Source: Pseudomonadota bacterium (GTDB lineage: Bacteria; Pseudomonadota; Alphaproteobacteria; Rhizobiales; Rhizobiaceae). Taken from it: DNA of 64,000 bases. The notes under the pieces are model-generated. The model was not told where the DNA came from. It saw only the letters and a program-made list of their open reading frames with translations, and did no database searches. This document shows, piece after piece, positions 8,937-17,362 of this stretch. Positions within the stretch are counted from its first letter, which is position 1. Each line of letters starts with the position of its first letter. Location: contig JAEYDD010000030.1 of assembly GCA_023404095.1 (NCBI GenBank), positions 1 to 64,000 of the forward strand, given 5' to 3'. The position numbers were made by a program, and so were the translations under genes.

Positions 8937-9817
8937 TTCTCCCTCCGCGTCTGCGTGTGCTTCTGGCGCATCAGCGGGGCGGCGATCGCCAGAAGAATGA
9001 AGGTGGCGACAAGCAGGACGACGCCCATTGCGCCGCCGCGCCCCCAGTTCAGCAGGCTGAGCACCTGGTTCTGGACCAGCGAGGACAGCATGGTGCTCCG
9101 CGGGCCGCCGAGGAGCGCTGGCGTGATGTAGAAGCCCAGCGACAGGATGAATACGATGATCGCGCCTGCATAGACGCCGGGCAGGGACAGCGGGACATAG
9201 ATCTGCAGGAAGGCTCGCCAGGGCTTCGCCCCGAGACTTCGGGCAGCTTGCAGAAGCCGCGTGTCGATGCCCTTCATCACCGAGTAGATCGGCAGGATCA
9301 TGAAGGGCAGCAGCACCTGCGTCATGCCGATGACGACCCCGAGCTGCGTACGGATGAGCTTGATGGGCGACAGCCCGAGCCCTCGCAGAATGGAGTTTAT
9401 GACCCCGGAATCCTGCAGGAGGATCACCCAGGCAAGCGTCCTGACCACGCCGCTCAGCCAGAACGGGACGAGCACGCACAGGATCAGGATCAGGCGCAGG
9501 TTCTTGCCGACGACGGTCATGGCGTAGGCGTAGGGATAGGCGCAAACCAGGGAGGCTAGCGTGACCCAGCCTGACAGGACGAAGGTGCGCTGGAGCACCG
9601 CCATGTTGACGGAAGAACCGAAGAACCAGATGTAGTTCTGCAATCCCGGTTCGGGTTCGGTGAAGCTGCGCACAACGATGATCGCCAGCGGATAGACGAG
9701 CACGGCGGCCAGCAGCAGCACTGCCGGCGCTGCCAGCCAGCCGGCGTCGCGCAAGTTCAGCCGCCGCGCCGGGTGTCCGCCTGCGGTCGGGTTGTCGGTC
9801 TGGGGCAAGGCGCTCAA
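8933..9817 (-). CDS. ABC transporter permease, PotB-like
   Basis: Inner-membrane permease of 294 residues with six predicted helices and an EAA loop (LLQAARSLGAKPWRAFLQIYVPLSLPG). The start codon appears to be TTG at 9817-9815, supported by AGGAG eight bases upstream. Sequence before the first helix is polar (PTAGGHPARRLNLRDAG) and cytoplasmic. It follows the binding-protein gene across an intergenic hairpin and overlaps the next permease by four bases. Confidence 0.93.
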   Translation of the reverse strand: MSALPQTDNPTAGGHPARRLNLRDAGWLAAPAVLLLAAVLVYPLAIIVVRSFTEPEPGLQNYIWFFGSSVNMAVLQRTFVLSGWVTLASLVCAYPYAYAMTVVGKNLRLILILCVLVPFWLSGVVRTLAWVILLQDSGVINSILRGLGLSPIKLIRTQLGVVIGMTQVLLPFMILPIYSVMKGIDTRLLQAARSLGAKPWRAFLQIYVPLSLPGVYAGAIIVFILSLGFYITPALLGGPRSTMLSSLVQNQVLSLLNWGRGGAMGVVLLVATFILLAIAAPLMRQKHTQTRREK

Positions 9818-9856
9818 AGCCGTTCTCCTGTCGACGCGGTGTTACCTGACGCTCGC

Positions 9857-9885
9857 GGATCCGGGCGACTGAGGCGCCCGGATCC
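9857..9885 (-). promoter_or_regulatory. Intercistronic hairpin between binding-protein and permease genes
   Basis: Perfect 11-bp stem (GGATCCGGGCG and its complement) with a seven-base loop, in the 90-base gap between the binding-protein stop and the first permease. There is no T tract, so it is more likely an mRNA-stabilising or attenuating element than a full terminator. Such hairpins let ABC operons make more binding protein than membrane subunits; that role is inferred. Confidence 0.6.
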
Positions 9886-9907
9886 TGCTTTCAGTTACAG
9901 CGACCGA

Positions 9908-10978
9908 TCAGTTGCCGGAGAGGAGAGCCGACCATTTTTCGCTGGCGAGATCGAAGTTCTTCACCCAGAACGGGATGTTCTGCTGGAAGCCCTGCTTGAT
10001 CCGTTCGGGCGTGTTGGTGAGGAAGGCAGCCGTCGCGTCATCCACCTTCGGCTTGGAGTCGAGGTTGATCGGCGTATAGGAGGTCTTCTCCGTCAGGATC
10101 TCCTGCGCCTCCTTGCCGAGATAGGCATTGATGAGGGCGTAAGAGGCGTCCGGATCCTTGACGCCGACCGGAATGGTCAGCTGGTCCATCACCACCAGCC
10201 AGTCCTGCCATACCGGCGTGTACTGGGCGCCGTTCTTCACCGCCGTCATGGCGCGGCCGGTCCACATCATGATCATGTCGGCTTCGCCGGACTCGGCGAG
10301 CTGCTGGGATTCCGCGCCGGTCTTCCAGTAGATGGTGTCGGGACCGAGGGCGCGGATCTTCTCGATGCCCTTCTCGATATCGTCGGCCGTCATCGCCTTT
10401 ACGTCGCCGCCGGCTGCGATGAAGCCCTGTTCGATAAGGCCGCCGACGGGGTCGCCGCTGCCGTCGATGGCGCGGACGCCGGGGAACTTCTCGGTGTCGA
10501 AAAAGTCCTTCCAGCTGGTCGGCGGATTATCCTTGTAGGTGTCGTTCTTGTACATCAGCACGACGCCGTAGTTCATGGCCGGCACCGAGCATTCGCCCAC
10601 CTGGCCTTCCGGGATCTTCGAGATGTCGAGCTTGGAGAAGTCGAGCTTCTGGAACAGCGTGCCGCAATGGACGTAGGGCGGCAGGTCCGCCGTGTCGACG
10701 ACATCCCAGCTGACGTTGCCGGATTCGACCTGGGCCTGCAGCTTGGCAGTCTCGGTCGGGCCGTCGTTCAGAAGCGTCACGCCCGACTTCTGGACGAAAT
10801 CCTGAAGGGCGGCGACCTGGCCGTCCTGGTAGATGCCGCCATAGGAGACGAACGTCAGCGTCTTGCCCTTCAGCGAACCTTCGGCAACTTCGCCGGCGAC
10901 AGGCTTGTCCTGTGCCAGTGCGGGAACGGAAACGGCGCATGCCATCATGACGGCCAGGCCGAAATTGATCTTTTTCAT
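9908..10978 (-). CDS. Periplasmic solute-binding protein, PotD-like
   Basis: Substrate-binding subunit of the polyamine-type importer, 356 residues. Residues 1-23 form a Sec signal peptide ending ALA before QDKP. The mature protein has type II periplasmic-binding features, such as LTFVSYGGIYQDGQVAAL near the N terminus and a DVVDTADLPP segment resembling PotD/PotF. ATG 10978 has GGGAG eight bases upstream; an upstream TTG two codons earlier is less likely. Family membership suggests putrescine, spermidine or a related amine, but the ligand residues cannot be assigned by eye. Confidence 0.92.
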   Translation of the reverse strand: MKKINFGLAVMMACAVSVPALAQDKPVAGEVAEGSLKGKTLTFVSYGGIYQDGQVAALQDFVQKSGVTLLNDGPTETAKLQAQVESGNVSWDVVDTADLPPYVHCGTLFQKLDFSKLDISKIPEGQVGECSVPAMNYGVVLMYKNDTYKDNPPTSWKDFFDTEKFPGVRAIDGSGDPVGGLIEQGFIAAGGDVKAMTADDIEKGIEKIRALGPDTIYWKTGAESQQLAESGEADMIMMWTGRAMTAVKNGAQYTPVWQDWLVVMDQLTIPVGVKDPDASYALINAYLGKEAQEILTEKTSYTPINLDSKPKVDDATAAFLTNTPERIKQGFQQNIPFWVKNFDLASEKWSALLSGN

Positions 10979-11010
10979 ACTCAAGACTCCCAGTTATGCC
11001 CGCAGTTGTT

Positions 11011-11655
11011 CTACCCCGGCAGCGAGCTTTTCCGGGGCTGGTACTGATCAAGCTCTGCCGCCACGCTGGTCGGCGGAGCGATGATCCAGACGACTTCCGC
11101 CACCTCGTCTCCGACGTTTACCGTCTTGTGCGGTATTGACGTCGGATACTCGATGCAGTCGCCGGCAAACAGTTCGTGCCGCTCGTCGCCGAGCGTCAGT
11201 TCCACGTGTCCCCTGATGACAAAAAACATCTCATGCGTATCGCCGTGGCTGTAGGGCCGTTCGCCCGTCGAGCCGCCGATGTCGAACTCGCCGATATAGA
11301 CTTCCACGTCGCGGATCGGTCGCCGCGACAAAAGCATCTTGCGGTATCCCTCAGCTTCCGGCAGCGCCGGCCGGTCGGCCTTGCGAAGCACCTGGCGCAC
11401 CGGTGCCTCGCTCTCGTCGAACAGGTCCGAAATGCCGATACCGAGTGCGCTGGCCATGCGCATCATCGTGCTGGTATTCGCCCCGCTCAGCCCCCGCTCG
11501 AACTGGCTGATGAAGCTCGCCGTCGTTCCCGTCGCCTCGCCGAGCGCGCGAAGTGACATGCGCCTTGCCGTGCGAAAGGCCTTGACTTTCTCGCCGACGG
11601 AGATCTCCCTTTTGCGGCTGACGTCGTCGATGTCACCTACTCCCGCTGCCTTCAC
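11011..11655 (-). CDS. XRE-family regulator with C-terminal cupin sensor (PuuR-like)
   Basis: DNA-binding regulator of 214 residues: an XRE helix-turn-helix at about 20-75 (VKAFRTARRMSLRALGEATGTTASFISQFERG) and a cupin domain at about 130-205 (SHGDTHEMFFVIRGHVELTLGDERHELFAGDCIEYPTSIPHKT). This layout is that of PuuR-type repressors of amine and amino-acid catabolism. The start is GTG at 11655. No Shine-Dalgarno is visible, and the start codon lies inside a perfect inverted repeat, so the message may be leaderless and autoregulated. The binding-protein gene starts 32 bases downstream, so the regulator is the first gene of the uptake/oxidation operon. Confidence 0.9.
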   Translation of the reverse strand: MKAAGVGDIDDVSRKREISVGEKVKAFRTARRMSLRALGEATGTTASFISQFERGLSGANTSTMMRMASALGIGISDLFDESEAPVRQVLRKADRPALPEAEGYRKMLLSRRPIRDVEVYIGEFDIGGSTGERPYSHGDTHEMFFVIRGHVELTLGDERHELFAGDCIEYPTSIPHKTVNVGDEVAEVVWIIAPPTSVAAELDQYQPRKSSLPG

Positions 11656-11673
11656 TTAACACGGTATTAAGTG
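11653..11673 (-). promoter_or_regulatory. Inverted-repeat operator over the XRE-cupin start codon
   Basis: Perfect inverted repeat CACTTAA-N7-TTAAGTG. The left arm covers the GTG start codon of the XRE-cupin gene. Position and symmetry fit a dimeric XRE repressor site that would block transcription of its own operon. No second copy was seen elsewhere in the operon. Confidence 0.65.
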
Positions 11674-11755
11674 AGTTGAAGTTTGGCAAGAGGCGTTTTC
11701 ATTTCGGCGGAAAATTATGACGCACGGCGGCTTGCCGCGTTCGTGAGCGGCGTTG

Positions 11756-12442
11756 TCAGGGGCTGATGGCGCCCTTGTAGATGTAGCCGTTGCCGCGCGC
11801 GGTCGCGATCAGATCCGGGTCCGCTCCATTGTCTTCCAGCTTGCGCCGAAGCCTTGCGATCCGGGTGTCGATGCTGCGGTCGGTGGGGTCGGAACCGTGT
11901 GCCGGCGCAAGCCTCAGGATGTCGTCGCGGCTCAGAAGCTTGCCCGGATTGGTGGCGAAGGCGGCGACAAGGTCGATCTCGGTCGGAAACAGGCCGAGGT
12001 CACTGCCGCCGGCCGTCAGGAGCCGCCAGCGGCGAAGATCGAGCGAGAAGGCGCCGAACGGCACGATCTTGTCCCCTCGCGCCCGCCGCCGGCGCACGAC
12101 GGCATCGATCCTGGCCTTGAGCTCGGCGATCGAGAAGGGTTTGACGACGTAGTCGTCGGCACCGATCTCGAGGCCGACGATCCGGTCGACGACGTCGTCG
12201 GCCGCAGTCAGCATGATGATGCCGATGTCGCCCTGTGCCTGCAGCCGCCTGGCGATGCTCAGGCCGTCCTCTCCCGGCAGGCTGACGTCGAGGAGGACGA
12301 GTTCGGGCGCGCGGTCGGCGACGTGCGTCGCCAGTTCGCCGGCATCGCCGGCAAGGCGAATGTCGTGGCCCGCCATGGAAAGACTGTCGGCCAGCATATC
12401 CCGCAATGCCTGGTCGTCATCGACGATGATCAGGTCGGCCAT
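11756..12442 (-). CDS. OmpR/PhoB-family response regulator
   Basis: Two-component response regulator of 228 residues. The receiver (1-115) has the acidic pair in IVDDDQALRD, the phosphoacceptor Asp in LVLLDVSLPGEDG and the conserved Lys in YVVKPF. A PhoB-type winged helix follows at about 130-225 and ends in the wing GNGYIYKGA. It is divergent from the hybrid kinase gene and shares design and wording (GEDGLSI) with the regulator at 16208, so the two look like paralogues serving one kinase. Targets are not evident. Confidence 0.9.
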   Translation of the reverse strand: MADLIIVDDDQALRDMLADSLSMAGHDIRLAGDAGELATHVADRAPELVLLDVSLPGEDGLSIARRLQAQGDIGIIMLTAADDVVDRIVGLEIGADDYVVKPFSIAELKARIDAVVRRRRARGDKIVPFGAFSLDLRRWRLLTAGGSDLGLFPTEIDLVAAFATNPGKLLSRDDILRLAPAHGSDPTDRSIDTRIARLRRKLEDNGADPDLIATARGNGYIYKGAISP

Positions 12443-12538
12443 TGTTCTTCACCAGAGTTACCGGCAGCTCGATTTGGCATGCGAGCGTCTTTGGCGGTAA
12501 AAGTAAAGCATTGCCGATGGACTTCCTTGCGAAAAGCG

Positions 12539-12567
12539 CGATTTCGATCGCTGTTTTGTGCGATTTC
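12539..12567. promoter_or_regulatory. Candidate regulator site between response regulator and hybrid kinase
   Basis: The 268-base divergent gap (12443-12710) holds two copies of GCGATTTC starting 22 bases apart (12538 and 12560), two turns of an 11-bp phasing as used by OmpR/PhoB-type regulators. Only the outer units match well. No clear -35/-10 pair was found. Nothing else is recognised in this gap. Confidence 0.3.
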
Positions 12568-12710
12568 TAACCTCCGCGGACTGTTTTTCTGGCTGTGCCA
12601 GCAATTTCACTTTGCCGGCCGCGACATTCCGATGAAACAATGCGCGTTGATCGTTATCCAGAGGGGCGGCTTTCCGACACGAATCGCCCGGAAGGGAGCT
12701 GCTGACGAAC

Positions 12711-15700
12711 ATGGCTCAAAGGATGTCCGGTTTCGGTCCCTCCTCGTGGCTGTTGCTGGCCTGTTCGCTGCCGCTTTTCGCCCTGATCGTCGGCCTTGCC
12801 GGCGACCATTTCGATCGCCAGCGCTCCGCTCTGCTTTCGGAGCTCGAAACGCTCGCCGGCGAGCAGCAGCACGCGCTGGAGACGATGCTGGCCGAGGCGA
12901 GCCGGGAGCTGTCGCGCATGCGGCTCACGATGGAGGACCGGCTTGCCGATCCCGCTGCAAGTCCGGTCGGCGCGATTTCCGGGCATTTGCGCAAGAGTAC
13001 GGCAACGGTCGATGGAAGAGCGGTTGAAGGGCTGGAATGGGCCTCGCGGGCGGCGGGGACGGAGGGCGGCAATCTCGTCGCGGTTGCGGATCTCTTGGAC
13101 GATGCGGATACTTCGACAGCCACGCTAAAGGCGGCAATCGAACTTCTTTCGACGCTTTCGCTGGAGCGGCGGCTCGGTTCGAGTTCGCATTGGAGCTACT
13201 TCATCTCGTCTGCGGGCGACTTCGCGGTCTTTCTTCCTGGAGCATCCCTGCAAGCGATGCTGGATGCAGCACCGCAGCGGCTGCGGCGCACGGACGCCGC
13301 AGGGTTTCTGCGAGACTGGCTTGCATATGATGTCTTCCAGCGAGGGATGCCCCAACGAAATCCGGACCGTCGCGCCTACTGGACGAGCGTCCATGCGGTG
13401 CCCGGAGGGGCGAGCCGCATGGTGAGCTATGCTGCCCCCGTCTACGAGGGCGATCTCTTTCGCGGCGTTGTCGGCACGGATGTATTGCTGTCGGCATTCG
13501 AGGGTATTCTCCGGCACATGGAGCAGCCGGTCGGGATGCTCGCCATCCTCGACCAGTACGGTGAGATCATCGGCCTCAACGGCGTCGCATTCGACGCGGA
13601 TACGCGCCTGATGGGCGAACATGTCGCCGCGCTCGATATCCCCGAGGGGGAAAGGCCGAACTTCTCGCTCGTTGGCGACAACTGGCTGCTGACGCGGTCG
13701 CTGGAAGGATCTCCCTTCAGGCTCGCCTATGTCGTGCCGGTCGCCGATGTTCGCGCGCAACTTGCGCCGCAGATGGTATCCTACGGTTTGATCCTTCTCG
13801 GTCTTGCCGGCGCGCTCGCGATGACGCTTTACTTTCTCCATCGCGCGTTCATCGGCCCCAGCATCAAGCTTGCCCGCTACGTTGCCGATCATATGGCGGG
13901 TGTCACCTGCGAGCGCCCCGGGGTTCCGGAGACGTGGCGCGAGCATTTCGACGCGATCGCGGTCGCCTTCACAAACAGCCGAAAGTATCGTGCGCGGCTG
14001 GAGGAAAGCGAGGCACGACTGCTGGCCGCGACCTCAAGCCTTGTGGACGGATTTGCCATTTTCGACAGCAGCGGTCGCCCGGTCGTCGTTAACAAGGCCT
14101 TCACCGAGCTTCTGCAGGAAACGGACGCAGCTGGCATATCCGCATGCCTGTCGGCGTTGATCGGGCGACACGACGACAAAGAGGCGGAGCCGGTGCTTTT
14201 CAAAGGGCGATGGATCACCGGTCGTCGCCATGGGATGCCCATGGGCGGCGAAGTGGTGTTGCTGCGCGACGTGACCGCCGCCAAGCAGGCGGAAATCCAG
14301 CTTCGCGAGAGCGAGGAGCGCTATCGCACCGTGGTCGACACGCAGACGGAATTCGTCGCCCGCTATACCCCCGACGGAACCACGACCTTCGTCAATGACG
14401 CCTACTGCCGATACATGGGCATGTCGAAGGAGCGGCTTCTCAAGCGGGAAAATAGCGACTTCGATCTCATCGTTCCCGAAGATCGCGACATGCACCGGCA
14501 GCATGTCCTGTCGCTCTCGCCGGAGCATCCTTCGAGCACCATCGTCTTCCGCAGCCTCGCGCCGACCGGTGATTCCGTAAGGTGGGAGGAATGGACCGAC
14601 ACAGGAATATTTGATGAGGCGGGCAATCTGGTGGAGATGCAGTCCATCGGCCGCGACATCACCGAGCGAAAGCTGGCCGAAGAGGCGTTGCGGGCGAGCG
14701 AGGCCCGCATGGCCGCCTTCATGAAACATGCGCCCGTCGCCATCCTGTCGAAGGATCGAAACGGCCGTTTCACCATGGCCAATCCGGAGACGGTCAAGCG
14801 GCTGAAGCACAGTGAATCGGAGCTGATCGGGCGCACGACCGCGGAAATCATTCCCATCGCCGAAGCCGAAATGATGGATCGCTCCGTAAGGGAAGTCCTG
14901 GTGACTGGTGAAGTCCAGGTGGAGGAGCAGTATCATCCCTCCCTCGCTCCGTTCCTCCACAGCCTGTTCATCCGCTTTCCCCTGAGGTCGCAGGACGGTG
15001 GGGTGGAAGGGGTCGGTGTCTTCGTCGTCGACCAGACGCCGCAGAAGCTGGCGGAGGAAGAACTCGATCGCCAGAAGGAAGCCCTGCATCAGAACGAAAA
15101 GCTGGCAGCACTCGGCTCGCTCCTCGCAGGCGTCGCCCACGAGTTGAACAATCCCCTTTCGATCGTGGTCGGTTATGCCGGCATGCTTCACGAGCTTGCG
15201 TCGGACGAGCCGACGAAGCGGCGTACTAAGGAGATCCAGCTTGCCGCGGAGCGTTGCGCGCGCATCGTGCGGACCTTCCTCGCCATGGCCCGCTCCAAGC
15301 CGGTGGAGAAGCGGTGCGTGGATATCGAGAAGATTCTTGACGACGTGACGGAACTGGCCGCCTATGGGCTGCGCAGCAACGGCATCGTCATCGCGCGAGA
15401 GCGCTTCCAGCCTGCGTTGCCTCCGGTGCTGGCGGATGCTGACCAGCTGCATCAGGTGTTCATGAACGTCCTCCTGAATGCGCAGCAGGCGATGATGGAT
15501 CAGGACGGTCCACGTCGGCTGTCGCTGAAAACAGAGGTGGTCGGCGACGAAATCGTGATCGACCTGCGCGACAGCGGCCCCGGCATCGATGAGACCGTCC
15601 GCCAGCGGGCGTTCGAACCCTTCTTCACGACCAAGCCGCAGGGCGTTGGCACCGGCATCGGGCTTTCGGTCTGCCTCGGTATCGTCAAGGCCCACGGCGG

Positions 15701-16208
15701 GGGGATGTCGCTCGAGCCCGCGGACGGGGGCGGCACGCTGTGCCGGGTGTCGCTGCCCACGACCGAGATGGCGCCGCACACGGCTGCCGCGACTGAAGCA
15801 GGGGCGTTCCGCCTGTCCGGGCGCATATTGGTGGTCGATGACGAGCCGGCAATCGCCCACTACATTTCCGAGGCGCTTTCCGCCGAAGGGGTCGATGTAA
15901 CGGTGGCGTCCGACGGTCCGGCGGCGCGACGGGCTATCCTGACCGGCGCATTCGATGCGGTGCTGACCGATCTTCGCATGCCCGACATGAGCGGCGAACG
16001 CCTTCTGGCCTTCGTCGGGGAGCACCGTCCGTCCCTTGCCGGCCGCGTGCTCATCATGACCGGGGATGCCTTGTCGGCAGACGTCAATCTCTCTGCTGCC
16101 GGCATCGCAGTCGTTGAAAAGCCGATCGATCTTGCGACGTTGCGCGAGGCCCTGCGCCCGCTGATGTCGACCGCTGACAATGTTCCTCCAGCCACGCGGG
16201 TCTCGTGA
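12711..16208 (+). CDS. Hybrid sensor histidine kinase with periplasmic sensor and PAS domains
   Basis: Large membrane sensor of 1165 residues. A helix at about 10-30 and another at about 357-379 (LILLGLAGALAMTLYFL) bracket a roughly 320-residue periplasmic region of Cache type. Cytoplasmic PAS-type modules follow (about 425-520, 530-655, 665-785), then HisKA with phosphoacceptor His810 in GVAHELNNPL, HATPase_c with DSGPGIDE and GTGIGLSVC, and a C-terminal receiver with Asp1087 in LTDLRMPDMSG. The stop overlaps the next response regulator by one base (TGATG). Flanked by two PhoB-type regulators, it is likely to phosphorylate at least the downstream one. The ligand is unknown. Start 12711 has GGGAG at 12694-12698; a Met four codons later is an alternative. 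Confidence 0.93.
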   Translation: MAQRMSGFGPSSWLLLACSLPLFALIVGLAGDHFDRQRSALLSELETLAGEQQHALETMLAEASRELSRMRLTMEDRLADPAASPVGAISGHLRKSTATVDGRAVEGLEWASRAAGTEGGNLVAVADLLDDADTSTATLKAAIELLSTLSLERRLGSSSHWSYFISSAGDFAVFLPGASLQAMLDAAPQRLRRTDAAGFLRDWLAYDVFQRGMPQRNPDRRAYWTSVHAVPGGASRMVSYAAPVYEGDLFRGVVGTDVLLSAFEGILRHMEQPVGMLAILDQYGEIIGLNGVAFDADTRLMGEHVAALDIPEGERPNFSLVGDNWLLTRSLEGSPFRLAYVVPVADVRAQLAPQMVSYGLILLGLAGALAMTLYFLHRAFIGPSIKLARYVADHMAGVTCERPGVPETWREHFDAIAVAFTNSRKYRARLEESEARLLAATSSLVDGFAIFDSSGRPVVVNKAFTELLQETDAAGISACLSALIGRHDDKEAEPVLFKGRWITGRRHGMPMGGEVVLLRDVTAAKQAEIQLRESEERYRTVVDTQTEFVARYTPDGTTTFVNDAYCRYMGMSKERLLKRENSDFDLIVPEDRDMHRQHVLSLSPEHPSSTIVFRSLAPTGDSVRWEEWTDTGIFDEAGNLVEMQSIGRDITERKLAEEALRASEARMAAFMKHAPVAILSKDRNGRFTMANPETVKRLKHSESELIGRTTAEIIPIAEAEMMDRSVREVLVTGEVQVEEQYHPSLAPFLHSLFIRFPLRSQDGGVEGVGVFVVDQTPQKLAEEELDRQKEALHQNEKLAALGSLLAGVAHELNNPLSIVVGYAGMLHELASDEPTKRRTKEIQLAAERCARIVRTFLAMARSKPVEKRCVDIEKILDDVTELAAYGLRSNGIVIARERFQPALPPVLADADQLHQVFMNVLLNAQQAMMDQDGPRRLSLKTEVVGDEIVIDLRDSGPGIDETVRQRAFEPFFTTKPQGVGTGIGLSVCLGIVKAHGGGMSLEPADGGGTLCRVSLPTTEMAPHTAAATEAGAFRLSGRILVVDDEPAIAHYISEALSAEGVDVTVASDGPAARRAILTGAFDAVLTDLRMPDMSGERLLAFVGEHRPSLAGRVLIMTGDALSADVNLSAAGIAVVEKPIDLATLREALRPLMSTADNVPPATRVS

Positions 16209-16927
16209 TGTCGCTTGCAGTTGCCTCCCCACTGCCGGAAATCTTCGTCGTCGACGACGAGCCCGGCCTGCGCAGCATGATCGAAGACTACCTTTCCCTG
16301 CAGGGATTTCTGGTGAGCGCTGCAGAAAGCGGGGTGGCGCTGGACCGGCTCCTGGCGGCGCGGCGGCCGGCGGCGATCGTTCTAGACGTCAACATGCCCG
16401 GCGAGGACGGCCTGTCGATCGTGCGGCGCTTGCGGGGGCGGGCGGAACGCATGGGGATCGTGATGCTGACGGCCAATGCGGACGAGACGAGCAAGGTGGC
16501 CGGCCTGAGTTACGGAGCGGACGACTACATCGTCAAACCGTTCGAACTGCGGGAGCTGCTGGCTCGGTTGCGCAGCGTCCTGCGGCGCCTGCCTGCGCCT
16601 GCGCCGCCGTCCATCCGTCAGCCGGTGGGGCTCGCCTGCGGCACATTTCGACTGGATCCGGACGGGCGGCGGCTGTTCGATGGCGACGGGGTGGAAATCG
16701 TCATCAGCTCCATGGAGTTCGATCTGCTCGAGACCTTTGCGCGGCATCCGCGCCAGGTGCTGTCGCGCGACCGCCTGTGCGAACTGGCACATGGCCGGCC
16801 GCTCGGGGAGGCTGACCGAAGCGTCGACATCCGCATCGCCCGTCTGCGCCGAAAGCTCGCGGCCGCGGCTGGCCACGCTCCGCTTCTGCGCACGGTGCGC
16901 GGCGAAGGCTACGTCTTCGATCCCTGA
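16208..16927 (+). CDS. OmpR/PhoB-family response regulator, partner of the hybrid kinase
   Basis: Response regulator of 239 residues. The receiver contains FVVDDEPGLRS, the phosphoacceptor Asp in IVLDVNMPGEDG and Lys in YIVKPFELREL; a PhoB-type winged helix ends in the wing GEGYVFDP. ATG 16208 overlaps the kinase TGA by one base, so the two are translationally coupled and almost certainly one two-component system. A GTG immediately before the ATG is in frame. The receiver resembles that of the regulator at 11756. Confidence 0.93.
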   Translation: MSLAVASPLPEIFVVDDEPGLRSMIEDYLSLQGFLVSAAESGVALDRLLAARRPAAIVLDVNMPGEDGLSIVRRLRGRAERMGIVMLTANADETSKVAGLSYGADDYIVKPFELRELLARLRSVLRRLPAPAPPSIRQPVGLACGTFRLDPDGRRLFDGDGVEIVISSMEFDLLETFARHPRQVLSRDRLCELAHGRPLGEADRSVDIRIARLRRKLAAAAGHAPLLRTVRGEGYVFDP

Positions 16928-17024
16928 CCTGCCGTTGCAACAAATCTCCTCGTGCGCGACAACCGCCTGAAACGCCTTGCATCGATAAGTCCCCGCAAAC
17001 GACAACGGTTTCGGGAGACGCGAC

Positions 17025-17321
17025 ATGCTTAACTTTTTTGCCTTCATCGAGGATGCCGTTACGACCCTGCGCCAAGCGCGCCATCGGGAGCGGGAGTTGA
17101 GGCTACTTGCGCGCCTCGATGACGGGCGGCTGCACGACATCGGCATTAGCCGCGACGACGTGAGCAGGATGTTGCGCCAGACGAATGCTACCGGCGCGAC
17201 GCTCCTGGTGTTGCTTTCGATGCTCGTTCCGGCCAAGTCGCGCCGCGTGCAGACCGCTGTCTCCATGGCGCTGCTGTCGGGCGTATTCGTGTTCGTCGCC
17301 GGCTGCGCGGCCCATGCTTAG
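17025..17321 (+). CDS. DUF1127 protein with C-terminal membrane helix
   Basis: Small protein of 98 residues. The N-terminal 45 residues carry the DUF1127 pattern (RELRLLARLDDGRLHDIGISRDDV), an Arg-rich domain abundant in Rhizobiaceae and linked in a few species to RNA binding and to phosphate or carbon metabolism. Unlike the usual 45-70-residue members, it continues with two hydrophobic stretches (ATGATLLVLLSMLVP and VSMALLSGVFVFVAG), so it is probably membrane-attached. GGGAG precedes the ATG. It stands alone between the response regulator and the convergent FdhF-like gene. Confidence 0.8.
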   Translation: MLNFFAFIEDAVTTLRQARHRERELRLLARLDDGRLHDIGISRDDVSRMLRQTNATGATLLVLLSMLVPAKSRRVQTAVSMALLSGVFVFVAGCAAHA

Positions 17322-17362
17322 CGCTTTTTCGGCCTGTAAGCCCGATGCGATCCGGATATGCT

